Notes under the pieces: generated by a model
What the model saw: the letters and a program-made list of their open reading frames with translations, nothing else
Told to the model about the DNA's origin: nothing
Databases searched by the model: none
From: Beijerinckiaceae bacterium
GTDB lineage: Bacteria; Pseudomonadota; Alphaproteobacteria; Rhizobiales; Beijerinckiaceae
DNA: 64,000 nt
Direction: 5' to 3'
Assembly: GCA_947370975.1 (NCBI GenBank)
Contig: CANBNG010000020.1
Coordinates: 17,815 to 81,814 of the forward strand
Shown: positions 7,196-15,123 of the stretch, piece by piece
How the letters are laid out: the number at the start of each line of letters is the position of its first letter
Numbering within the stretch: the stretch's first letter is position 1
Position numbers and translations under genes: made by a program

Positions 7196-8605
7196 TTAGA
7201 ACGTGCGCTCGGCGCGAACGCGGCCGGTCCAGTTGCTGTCGGTCTTCTTGAAGACGGTCAGAGAAGTCGAAGGCGCAATCGCGGCGCCAGCAACGTCCTG
7301 GCGGACGCGTGCGTAGAGAGCCTCGATGCCGATTTCGAAGTTGGCGGTCGGGACGAAAGCGTACTGAGCGCCAACGTTCCAGACGGTGCCGTTTCCGAAG
7401 TAGCCCTTGCCGTTCCAGACGGCCGTCTTGGCCGAAGTAGGAGCCGTCCACGCGCCATAGGTCGCGAGGAAGGTCGTGCGGTGCTGGGGAGCAAACCAAT
7501 GCTGGAAGTTGGCAGCAAGGTTCCAGGACTTCACGGTCTCGACGCTGTTCGTGTACATCACAACAGACGGCGGGTTGAAGGCATAACCGCCAACGTTACG
7601 CGCCGTGTCCGAAGACTTGAACGAGCCCCAGTTGATCGTGTACTCGGTCATGCCGTCGGCGTAGTTGCCGTCGAGATACAGAGCATCGCCAGCCGCGATC
7701 ATCGGCAGGTTGATCTTGGCGCCAAGGCCAGCTGCCCAGACCTGCTTCGTCTTGTCGTAAGCAGGCGTTGCGGGCGTGCCGGCACCGTCAACCAGCTTGT
7801 AGCTGAGCGTCGCGGCCTTGGCCGAGAGCGTGCCCCATGACTGATCCCAATCGATACGCGCATTGATCTGCGGCACATTGCGATAGGAATAATAGGGGTC
7901 GCCGGCGGCATTGGCGTCGATCGGCTTGCCGGCGGTGTAGGCCGGGTCCTGGATCGCGAGGGTGCCCGACAGGCCACCACCGAGAACGGCGGTATAGCCG
8001 ATCATATTGGTGCCGTTGGCAAACGACGGCCAGTGACCGGCGCCGTAGAAGATCGACGGCATGAACGCGAAGTTGTCCTTCGCATTACCGAACGTGAAAC
8101 CCGCAAAGCGGATATAGGCCGCTTCAAGGGTCGAGCCGGGAGCCGACGAGTTGATGGTCACGAGGGACGTGCCGTTCGCCGGATCCTTGGCCTGGCCCGA
8201 GTTGGCGAGGACGCCAGTCGTACGGGCGAGACGGATCGAGGTCACGGCCTGAACCGTGCCGTAAGCCGTCGCGGTGCGGGCGTCGAGGTCGATGCGACCA
8301 CGGGTTTCCGAGCCGAACTTGTTCTGCGAAGCAGCAGAGGTACTGAGCGTGCCCACGCCATCAGAGCTGATGCCCGAATAGATCGCCTTCGAGCCCGACA
8401 TGGAATAGTCAGCGCGCACACGGCCACCAAGCTTGATGCAGGTATCAGTGCCGGGGATGTAGAAGAAGCCCGCGCCATAGGCGTCGCACACCTTCACGTA
8501 GTTGACGGGAGCGGCCTTCTTCGAGGGAAGATCGGCTGCGGAAGCGCCGGCGACGGCGACGAGGGTCGCGGCCGAACCGAGGAGAAGGCTCTTGGCGAGC
8601 TTCAT
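7196..8605 (-). CDS. Outer-membrane porin, alphaproteobacterial Porin_2 family (copy 1)
   Basis: A 469-residue beta-barrel porin. The signal peptide is MKLAKSLLLGSAATLVAVAG... with cleavage after ASA; the mature protein begins ADLPSKKAAP and contains the family signature VKVCDAYGAGFFYIPGT and CIKLGGRVRADY. It ends in RAERTF, the terminal Phe expected for BAM-dependent insertion. The ATG at 8605 has a near-perfect ribosome site (GGAGGT at 8611-8616), which rejects a longer open frame upstream. It is a close paralogue of the porin at 13408-14793, differing mainly in an insertion near the N-terminal third (around KDPANGTSLVTINSSAPG). Passive diffusion of small hydrophilic solutes is expected. 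Confidence 0.93.
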   Translation of the reverse strand: MKLAKSLLLGSAATLVAVAGASAADLPSKKAAPVNYVKVCDAYGAGFFYIPGTDTCIKLGGRVRADYSMSGSKAIYSGISSDGVGTLSTSAASQNKFGSETRGRIDLDARTATAYGTVQAVTSIRLARTTGVLANSGQAKDPANGTSLVTINSSAPGSTLEAAYIRFAGFTFGNAKDNFAFMPSIFYGAGHWPSFANGTNMIGYTAVLGGGLSGTLAIQDPAYTAGKPIDANAAGDPYYSYRNVPQINARIDWDQSWGTLSAKAATLSYKLVDGAGTPATPAYDKTKQVWAAGLGAKINLPMIAAGDALYLDGNYADGMTEYTINWGSFKSSDTARNVGGYAFNPPSVVMYTNSVETVKSWNLAANFQHWFAPQHRTTFLATYGAWTAPTSAKTAVWNGKGYFGNGTVWNVGAQYAFVPTANFEIGIEALYARVRQDVAGAAIAPSTSLTVFKKTDSNWTGRVRAERTF

Positions 8606-9007
8606 GTAAAACCTCCAAAAAATGACTTCAAAAAAATCAGAAGCAGAAAAAACCGAGACCTGTAGAGCCGACGCCCCGCAATCGAGACCGATCGGCAAAA
8701 CCTGCCTGCCTACCCTCCCCCCGCTCGCTGCGGACAAGAAATCGGCTGCGTCCGGAAATACCCGGTTGCATACGAGACCTTAACCGTATCGACGGGGCCC
8801 CGTCTCCCCCGAAATGGCCATTTTCAAGTAAAACTCACCTTTCGCAAAGACTTGTGGCCAAGGTGCAACATATGAGCAGGCGCGCTCGCCTAAGTAATAC
8901 TTAGTGTATATTTAAAATTCGGGAATATTTGAGTTTTTAGAAAACTAATTTCGCAATCCTAAAATCCACCCTATCCAGTCTGGCGGCGATTTAGGCGCTT
9001 TGCACAT
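8606..9007. promoter_or_regulatory. Upstream region of porin 1 with perfect palindrome
   Basis: No gene is seen here. An AT-rich stretch at 8880-8965 holds the palindrome CTAAGTAATACTTAG (8890-8904), about 285 bp upstream of the porin ATG. It is a possible operator or regulator binding site. A long leader seems to separate it from the start codon. Confidence 0.4.
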
Positions 9008-9038
9008 AAAAAAGGCCCCGGAGCAATGCTCCGGGGCC
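9008..9038 (-). terminator. Rho-independent terminator of porin 2
   Basis: The 11-bp stem GGCCCCGGAGC/GCTCCGGGGCC with a three-base loop is followed on the minus strand by TTTTTTATG. It lies 26 bp after the porin stop. Confidence 0.9.
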
Positions 9039-9064
9039 GGTTTGTGCGACGCGAAAGCGTCAGA

Positions 9065-10576
9065 TCAGAAGGTGCGCTCGACGCGAAGGCGGCCGGACCA
9101 GTTGCCGGTCGATTCGCGGGTGACGCAGCCTGCGCCGGTCGTGCCGTTACAGAACGCCCCCGAGGTGCCCGTAACCAGCGTGCGACGGACATCCTGCGAG
9201 ACGCGGTTGTAGAGAATGTCCACGCCGATCTCGAAGTCCTTGGCAGGCAGGAAGGCGAGCTGGGTGCCGATGTTCCAGACCGTCTGGTCGCCGTAGGCGC
9301 CGCCATTGCCAAAGGTAACGGCATTGGTGAGCGAGGTGCCTTCAACACGACCGCCGGTCGCGAGGAAGGAGTTGCGCCACTGCGGGGTCCAGTAGTGCGT
9401 GTAGAGGGCGGCGAGGTTCCAGGACTTGAGGGTCTGGATCTGCGCATTGCCAGCTGCATCGAGGTAGTTAACCCACGACGGGGTGTTGTTCACGAAACCG
9501 CCGGTGTTGCGCTTCGTGTCCGAGCCCTTGAAGTAGGTCCAGTTGACTGTGTATTCGGTCATGCCGTTGGCATAAGCGCCGTTCAGGTAGAGAACGTCGC
9601 CGGCCGCAATCATCGGCAGGTTGAACTTCATGCCAGCGCCAATGGCCCAGACAGTCTTTTCGGTGTTGAGGTCAACCGTGCCGAGCGTGTTGGTGCCCGT
9701 ATTGGTGACATCCACTGCGCGACCGACTGCGCCCATGAGCGAGGCCGTGCCCCACGACTGATCATAGTCGAGGCGACCGTTGAACTGCGGCATGCTGTTG
9801 AAAGCATAGATGCCCGCAGCCAAGCCGGTCGGGTCGTAGAGACCGGTGATCGGATTGATGAAGCCCTGGGTGTTCGTGCCGCCCAGCGTCGTGTCGGCAG
9901 CATCCTGCATCGCGACCGTGGCCGAGAAGCCGCCGCCGAGAATGGCGGTATAGGCGATCTGCTTGGCGCCGTTGGCAAACGATGCCCAATGACCCGAACC
10001 GTAGAAGGTGGAGGGCATGAAGGAGAAGTTATCGCGCGCCGCACCGAAGGTGAAACCGGCGAAGCGGATATAGGCGGCCTCAAGCGTCGAGGATGCATTG
10101 TTGGCGTTGGGCGCAGCCGTATTGGTGCCTGCGAGCGAACCTGGGTTCGGGCCCTGGTTGTCCAGAATGCCGGTGGTGCGGGCGAGACGAAGTGCAGCAA
10201 CCGCCTGAACGGTGCCCCACGGCGTCTGTGTGCGCGCATCGAGATCGACGCGGCCACGCGCTTCCCAGCCATAGACGTTCTGGGAGGTCGTCGCACGGCT
10301 CAGCGTGTTCACAAGAGCACCGGTGGTGCCGTTGATCGTGCCGCCGCTATAGATCGACTGGCGACCTGACGCCGCAAAGTCCGCACGGACACGTCCGCCG
10401 ACCTTGATGCAGGTTTCCGTTCCGGGGATGAAGAAGAAGCCCGCGCCATATGCGTCGCAGACCTTGACGTATTCGACCGGCGCCGCCTTGCGGGCGGGCA
10501 GATCGGCAGCCTGGGCGCCTGCGCCGGCGACGAGCGCAGCGGCGGAGCCGAGGAAAAGGCTCTTTACGAGCTTCAT
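9065..10576 (-). CDS. Outer-membrane porin, Porin_2 family (copy 2, divergent)
   Basis: A 503-residue member of the same family: signal peptide MKLVKSLFLGSAAALVAGAG, mature ADLPARKAAPVEY, signature VKVCDAYGAGFFFIPGTETC, C-terminal LRVERTF. It is clearly more diverged from copies 1 and 3 than they are from each other, with a distinct C-terminal loop containing two cysteines (AFCNGTTGAGC) that could form a surface disulfide. ATG 10576 is four bases from GGAGGT. It has its own terminator and a long upstream region, so it is a monocistronic unit. Confidence 0.93.
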   Translation of the reverse strand: MKLVKSLFLGSAAALVAGAGAQAADLPARKAAPVEYVKVCDAYGAGFFFIPGTETCIKVGGRVRADFAASGRQSIYSGGTINGTTGALVNTLSRATTSQNVYGWEARGRVDLDARTQTPWGTVQAVAALRLARTTGILDNQGPNPGSLAGTNTAAPNANNASSTLEAAYIRFAGFTFGAARDNFSFMPSTFYGSGHWASFANGAKQIAYTAILGGGFSATVAMQDAADTTLGGTNTQGFINPITGLYDPTGLAAGIYAFNSMPQFNGRLDYDQSWGTASLMGAVGRAVDVTNTGTNTLGTVDLNTEKTVWAIGAGMKFNLPMIAAGDVLYLNGAYANGMTEYTVNWTYFKGSDTKRNTGGFVNNTPSWVNYLDAAGNAQIQTLKSWNLAALYTHYWTPQWRNSFLATGGRVEGTSLTNAVTFGNGGAYGDQTVWNIGTQLAFLPAKDFEIGVDILYNRVSQDVRRTLVTGTSGAFCNGTTGAGCVTRESTGNWSGRLRVERTF

Positions 10577-10739
10577 AATTACCTCCAAGAAATTAAGACC
10601 CTGAGTGCTTTAACGTGTCTCTATGTGAACTGTACGTTTCACATATTGACAACTTAGCAACGAAATTCGATTCTCGCGACAGGCAAGCAAGGCAAAAAGC
10701 GAGTTCGTTTCGCGATGTTGTGATTTCGCAACATCTTAG
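10577..10739. promoter_or_regulatory. Porin 2 upstream region with inverted repeats
   Basis: The region contains the near-palindrome TGTGAACTGTACGTTTCACA (10624-10643) and a hairpin GATGTTG/CAACATC (10714-10735). Around the hairpin, the sequence GCAACAT...AGC...CCAAGCTGA is shared with the region upstream of porin 3 (15012-15045). This suggests common regulation. No gene is supported here. Confidence 0.4.
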
Positions 10740-10862
10740 CTGTTGGCTAGCCAAGCTGAAGGTTTGGGGCGGTCCTGCGCGCGGCGCGCCTTCCCCTCTG
10801 GAGCCGGTTTGTGAAAGACCCGGTCAACGACTTGGGGGCGGCTGAAAGGCCGCCCTCCTTTT
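10740..10862 (+). ncRNA. Candidate small RNA ending in an orphan terminator
   Basis: A stem GGGCGGC/GCCGCCC (10836-10855) followed by TCCTTTTC forms a plus-strand terminator, but no plus-strand protein gene precedes it; all neighbours are on the minus strand. The GC-rich sequence before it could be a small RNA transcribed away from porin 2. The 5' end is not defined. Confidence 0.3.
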
Positions 10863-10895
10863 CGTCCGGCCCATCCCGGCAAATCCATGAATTCA

Positions 10896-10930
10896 AAAAG
10901 AAAAGGCCCCGGCGATTGCCCGCCGGGGCC
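10896..10930 (-). terminator. Rho-independent terminator of the DUF6165 gene
   Basis: The 10-bp stem GGCCCCGGCG/CGCCGGGGCC is followed on the minus strand by TTTTCTTTTTG. It lies 37 bp after the gene's stop. Confidence 0.9.
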
Positions 10931-10966
10931 GTGCATCCTCGCGTCAGGCCAAAAGGCCAGTAGGGC

Positions 10967-11365
10967 TCAATAGGGCTTGTAGCCCTTTTCCTCGATCAGC
11001 TCGGATCCGAGCGCATCATTGATCTGACGCTTGAGCGCGGCCCTTTGGTCATTCTGGCGGTAGACCGCGCGGGCCAGCGCAATAAAGTCGGCATCGAAGG
11101 CCTTGGCGGCCTCCTTGTCGCGAATGTCATCCTCGATCACCCAGAGCGCGCCATTCACGGCCTTGAGCTGCTCTTTGAGACCAGCAACCGCCGCGCCCGC
11201 GAGCGCAGGCGTCTCAATCTTGCGCAGCAGGGCCAGCTCCCTGCGCACATTGGCGCGCGCAGCATCTGAGCTGAGCCGCTCGGTCTTGATCTCGAGAATG
11301 GTGATCTTGTCGATCAGCTCGCCCCAGGAAATAGGCACAAGCGGGGTTTTGAGAGGCATGACCAT
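10967..11365 (-). CDS. DUF6165 family protein
   Basis: A 132-residue, helix-rich cytoplasmic protein with the conserved opening PISWGELIDKITILEIKTERL and a long amphipathic middle that looks like a helical bundle. I recognise the family (DUF6165) but no function is established. It is encoded directly downstream of the TPR/GT9-like gene on the same strand, with about 160 bp between, an association seen in related bacteria and suggestive of a shared role in glycan or surface modification. The start is ATG 11365 (MVMPLKT); ATG 11359 is possible. Confidence 0.8.
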   Translation of the reverse strand: MVMPLKTPLVPISWGELIDKITILEIKTERLSSDAARANVRRELALLRKIETPALAGAAVAGLKEQLKAVNGALWVIEDDIRDKEAAKAFDADFIALARAVYRQNDQRAALKRQINDALGSELIEEKGYKPY

Positions 11366-11528
11366 CAACTCCGGGGCAATCGCATGGCGTGTCTGTCACC
11401 CATCGGGACCGCCCTGTCAAAGGTAGAGGAGAAGCTCCTGCATGGCATGGGATTCAAATCCCGACGACCGCGCGACCCCCGCCCCGCTCGCCTTCGGCGA
11501 GTCGGCCCTCCCCACAAGGGGGCGGGCG

Positions 11529-13316
11529 TTAGCACGCGTCAATGCTGACGAGCCCTAGTCGCATGGCTTCGAGTGCCGCGCCCATCTGCGCAAATAGGCC
11601 ATCCCAATCGCCGGGCTTGGTCTGGCGAAACAGGCGCATGCTTTGATACCACGGGCTGTCGGGGCGGTGCATCATCCAGCGCCAATCGGGCACATGGCGC
11701 AGGGCAACCCAGACCGGCTTGCCGAGCGCGCCGGCCAGATGCGCGAGCGCGGTGTCTGAGGTGATCACCAGATCGGCGCAGGCCATCACAGCGGCAGAAT
11801 CAAGAAACGCCTGCGGCCCAGCGTCAAAATTAGCACCCAGGGTCTCGACCTTGAGGCCGGCGGGCAGCGCTTCGAGCTGCTCGCTCCCCTCGCCCTTTTG
11901 CAGAGATATCAACCGCAGGTCGGGACGCGCACCCAGCAGCGCCTGAAAATGCGACAGTTCGAACGAGCGGCCAAGATCGATCTTGGCCTGCCGGTTGCCC
12001 TGCCAGGCAATCGCAACCTTGAAGCCTGCTTCGCCAATCTGCGCCCGCCACTGGGCCACGCGCGCAGGCTCGGGGGCAAGATAGCCGCCGGCAAAGGGGA
12101 TGGTCTCCTCACGCGTGCCAAACAGGAACGGCAGGCTCATCGCCTGAACATGGAAGGCAAAATCGCGCGCCCGTGGCTGCTCGGCGGTCACGGCCATGCG
12201 GGGATCGAGCGTGGACAACAATGCGCAAAGCGGGGGCTGGACGCGGAGCGTCACCAGCGCCCCGAAATCGGCCAGGGCCTTGGCGTAGCGGGCAAACTGG
12301 ATGGTGTCGCCGAGCCCCTGCTCCCAATCGACCAGAACCTTCTTGCCCTTGGCATCAGCGAGCGCGGTCAGTGACTTGATCGGGCTGGCATTTTGTCCGA
12401 GCGCCTGAAGACGCAAACTCTTGCGCGCCTCATAGAGCGGCCAGCCGCGCGCAAAATCGCCGCGCAGCAGAAGCGTGAAGCTTTTCTCGAATACAGGTTC
12501 GGCAATTGTCGGATCGAGCGCCATGGCCTGATCGAAGCTGGCAATCGCCTCCTCGAAACGGCCGAGCTGATGCAGCATCTTTCCAAAATTATGATGCGCC
12601 TGCATCGCATTGGGGTCGAGCGCGATGGCTGCTTCGAGCGGAGCCACTGCCTCCTGCGCGCGCCCGAGCCAGAGCAGGGTCACGCCGAGCCCATTGGCGG
12701 CAAAGGCGGAGGCCGGATCTTGCGCGCGCGCAGCCTCGAAAAAGGCCAAAGCCTCGCCATGTCGGCGCAGGCCGTTGAGCGCGCGTCCGATGAGAACGTC
12801 GAGTTGGGCGTGCGGGCCGACCGAGTCTTTGGCGGCCAGAAGTGCGGCCAAAGCCTCGTCCCAGTGGCCGGCCTCGATCAGGGCGGAAGCGAAATTGAGC
12901 AGGATCTCGAGCGATTGCGGCGCGCGGGCGCGCAAGGGGCGCATTTCATCGGCCGCCGCCAGCGCCTGGCCATCGGCCAGCAGGCAGGCGGCGAGATTCA
13001 TCCGCGCATTGATATGGGCGGGATCGAGCCTGAGCACCGTGCGGTAGATCGCGACCGCTTCGCCGTGCTGGCCGGACATGGTAAGCGCCACACCCAGATT
13101 ATAGGCAATATCGGCATCGCTTGAGCGCGCCTGATGGGCGCGGGCGAGAACCTCGATGCAGTCTCGCAGCCGGTTCGCGCCGCCATAGATCTGGGCCAGC
13201 AGCAGCAGGGCGTCGACATTGCGGCGCTCGCGCTTGAGCACGCCAAGACAGATCCGCTCGGCCTCGGCCGGCGCATTCATCTGCAGGAAGGAATAGGCGT
13301 CGGCCAATTTGAACAT
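11529..13316 (-). CDS. TPR protein with C-terminal glycosyltransferase-9-like domain
   Basis: A 595-residue protein in two parts. Residues 1 to about 310 are tandem tetratricopeptide repeats (for example DIAYNLGVALTMSGQHGEAV and MQAHHNFGKMLHQLGRFEEA). Residues about 320-590 resemble the GT9/ADP-heptose transferase fold: KVLVDWEQGLGDTIQFARYA is the N-terminal motif, VAIAWQGN the second domain entry and ITSDTALAHLAGALGKPVW the nucleotide-sugar site. It probably transfers a sugar to a protein or surface glycan held by the TPR superhelix. The ATG at 13316 has a weak ribosome site and lies just after the terminator of porin 3, so expression may be read-through or from a weak promoter. A decayed second copy lies at 7013-7112. 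Confidence 0.85.
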   Translation of the reverse strand: MFKLADAYSFLQMNAPAEAERICLGVLKRERRNVDALLLLAQIYGGANRLRDCIEVLARAHQARSSDADIAYNLGVALTMSGQHGEAVAIYRTVLRLDPAHINARMNLAACLLADGQALAAADEMRPLRARAPQSLEILLNFASALIEAGHWDEALAALLAAKDSVGPHAQLDVLIGRALNGLRRHGEALAFFEAARAQDPASAFAANGLGVTLLWLGRAQEAVAPLEAAIALDPNAMQAHHNFGKMLHQLGRFEEAIASFDQAMALDPTIAEPVFEKSFTLLLRGDFARGWPLYEARKSLRLQALGQNASPIKSLTALADAKGKKVLVDWEQGLGDTIQFARYAKALADFGALVTLRVQPPLCALLSTLDPRMAVTAEQPRARDFAFHVQAMSLPFLFGTREETIPFAGGYLAPEPARVAQWRAQIGEAGFKVAIAWQGNRQAKIDLGRSFELSHFQALLGARPDLRLISLQKGEGSEQLEALPAGLKVETLGANFDAGPQAFLDSAAVMACADLVITSDTALAHLAGALGKPVWVALRHVPDWRWMMHRPDSPWYQSMRLFRQTKPGDWDGLFAQMGAALEAMRLGLVSIDAC

Positions 13317-13347
13317 GGACGCAGCTTTTCACACAAGATCACAAAAA

Positions 13348-13376
13348 GAAAAACCCCGGAGCTTGCGCCCCGGGGT
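13348..13376 (-). terminator. Rho-independent terminator of porin 3
   Basis: The stem CCCCGG/CCGGGG with loop AGCTTGCGCC is followed on the minus strand by TTTTTCTTTTTG. It is almost identical to the porin 1 terminator, part of the duplicated unit. Confidence 0.85.
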
Positions 13377-13407
13377 GATCGACAGAAAGCTGATGCTTTC
13401 GATCTGA

Positions 13408-14793
13408 TTAGAACGTGCGCTCTGCGCGAACGCGGCCGGTCCAGTTGCTGTCGGTCTTCTTGAAGACGGTCAGCGGACCATTGACGACGAGGGCGGCGCC
13501 AGCAACGTCCTGCTTCACGCGGGCGTAGAGGGCTTCGATGCCGATTTCGAAGTTGGCGGTCGGAACGAAGGCGTACTGAGCGCCGAAGTTCATGACGGTG
13601 CCGTTTCCGAAGTAGCCCTTGCCGTTCCAGACGGCCGTCTTGGCCGAAGCAGGAGCCGTCCACGCGCCGTAGGTCGCGAGGAACGACGTGCGGTGCTGGG
13701 GAGCGAACCAATGCTGGAAGTTGGCAGCAAGGTTCCAGGACTTCACGGTCTCGACGCTGTTCGCGTAGGTCACAACGGACGGCGGGTTGAAGACGTAACC
13801 GCCAACGTTGCGCGACGTGTCCGAAGACTTTAACGAGCCCCAGTTGATCGTGTACTCGGTCATGCCGTCGGCGTAGTTGCCGTCGAGATACAGAGCATCG
13901 CCAGCCGCAAGCTGCGGCAGGTTGATCTTGGCGCCAGCGCCAGCTGCCCAGACCTGCTTCGACTTGTCGAAAGCAGGCGTGGAGGGCGTGCCGGTGCCGT
14001 CAACCAGCTTGTAGCTGAGCGTCGCGGCCTTGGCCGAGAGCGTGCCCCATGACTGATCCCAATCGAGACGCGCATTGATCTGCGGCGCATTGCGATAGGC
14101 GTAATAGGGGTCGCCGGGAGCCGCGGCATCGATCGGCTTCTGAGCCGTGTAGGCCGGATCCTGGATCGCGAGCGTGCCAGACAGACCACCACCGAGAACG
14201 GCCGTGTAGCCGATCATGTTGGTGCCGTTGGCGAAGGACGGCCAGTGACCGGCGCCGTAGAAGATCGACGGCATGAAGGCGAAGTTGTCCTTCGCATTAC
14301 CGAAGGTGAAACCAGCGAAGCGAATGTAGGCAGCTTCGAGGGTCGTGCCAGCCGAAGACGAGTTGATCGTGCCGACGCCATCGGCGCCGCTGTTGGCGAG
14401 AACGCCAGTCGTGCGGGCGAGGCGGATCGCGGTCACAGCCTGAACCGTGCCGTAAGCCGTCGCGGTGCGGGCGTCGAGGTCGATGCGACCGCGGGTTTCC
14501 GAGCCGAACTTGTTCTCGGAAGCAGCAGAGGTCTTCAGCGTGCCGACGCCAGCAGAGCTGGTGGCGCTGTAGACGTCCTTGGCAGCCGACATGGAATAGT
14601 CAGCGCGCACGCGGCCGCCGAGCTTGATGCAGGTCTCGGTGCCGGGGATGTAGAAGAAGCCCGCGCCGTAGGCGTCGCACACCTTGACGTAGGAAACGGG
14701 AGCCGCCTTCTTCGAGGGCAGATCAGCGGCATAGGCGCCGGTCGCGACGAGAGCCGCTGCCGAGCCGAGGAGAAGGCTCTTACCGAGCTTCAT
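13408..14793 (-). CDS. Outer-membrane porin, Porin_2 family (copy 3)
   Basis: A 461-residue porin with signal peptide MKLGKSLLLGSAAALVATGA, mature ADLPSKKAAPVSY, signature VKVCDAYGAGFFYIPGTETC and C-terminus RVRAERTF. Long blocks are identical with copy 1 (FAFMPSIFYGAGHWPSFANG, the region after SVETVKSWNLAANFQHWFAP and the last 40 residues), showing a recent duplication. The ATG at 14793 is five bases from GGAGGT. The TPR/GT9-like gene follows after a terminator. Confidence 0.93.
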   Translation of the reverse strand: MKLGKSLLLGSAAALVATGAYAADLPSKKAAPVSYVKVCDAYGAGFFYIPGTETCIKLGGRVRADYSMSAAKDVYSATSSAGVGTLKTSAASENKFGSETRGRIDLDARTATAYGTVQAVTAIRLARTTGVLANSGADGVGTINSSSAGTTLEAAYIRFAGFTFGNAKDNFAFMPSIFYGAGHWPSFANGTNMIGYTAVLGGGLSGTLAIQDPAYTAQKPIDAAAPGDPYYAYRNAPQINARLDWDQSWGTLSAKAATLSYKLVDGTGTPSTPAFDKSKQVWAAGAGAKINLPQLAAGDALYLDGNYADGMTEYTINWGSLKSSDTSRNVGGYVFNPPSVVTYANSVETVKSWNLAANFQHWFAPQHRTSFLATYGAWTAPASAKTAVWNGKGYFGNGTVMNFGAQYAFVPTANFEIGIEALYARVKQDVAGAALVVNGPLTVFKKTDSNWTGRVRAERTF

Positions 14794-15057
14794 GTGAAAC
14801 CTCCAATGTGAAAGACCCGAATTCGAGAGCAGGTCAGAGAAGGCGTTTCACGCCGACAGCCCCTGATCACGAATCCAAAACGACGGCACTTTTTTGTGTT
14901 GGACCGCCTGTTTCGGTAGTCGGACGATAGCTCGCACTCCGTTTCGTGATTTGTTACGCAAAGTTTTAGCTATAGGTTCTCGTTGTTTGCTCGAGCGTTG
15001 CTGTATTTCTGCAACATAATTAGCCAGCTCTTGCACCAAGCTGAGACAATTGCCGCA
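14794..15057. promoter_or_regulatory. Porin 3 upstream region
   Basis: No gene is seen in this stretch. The part at 15000-15050 (TTGCTGTATTTCTGCAACAT...CCAAGCTGA) resembles the hairpin region upstream of porin 2, so it may carry the shared regulatory element of the porins. Confidence 0.35.
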
Positions 15058-15090
15058 GGAAAAAGCCCGCGCAGGGCTTGCGCGGGCTCA
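15058..15090 (-). terminator. Rho-independent terminator of the DUF2336 gene
   Basis: The stem AGCCCGCGC/GCGCGGGCT (15064-15088) is followed on the minus strand by TTTTTCC. It lies 35 bp after the stop. Confidence 0.85.
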
Positions 15091-15123
15091 AAAGGAGCTC
15101 GAAAGAGTGGCGAATCGCAGCCT

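Noticed and set aside
9026..10369. A 447-residue plus-strand frame over porin 2
   Set aside because: Antisense to an obvious porin with signal peptide and terminator; the reading has no motif.
10615..10845. A 76-residue plus-strand frame upstream of porin 2
   Set aside because: No ribosome site or conserved motif, and it runs through inverted repeats and the orphan terminator; an RNA is more plausible.
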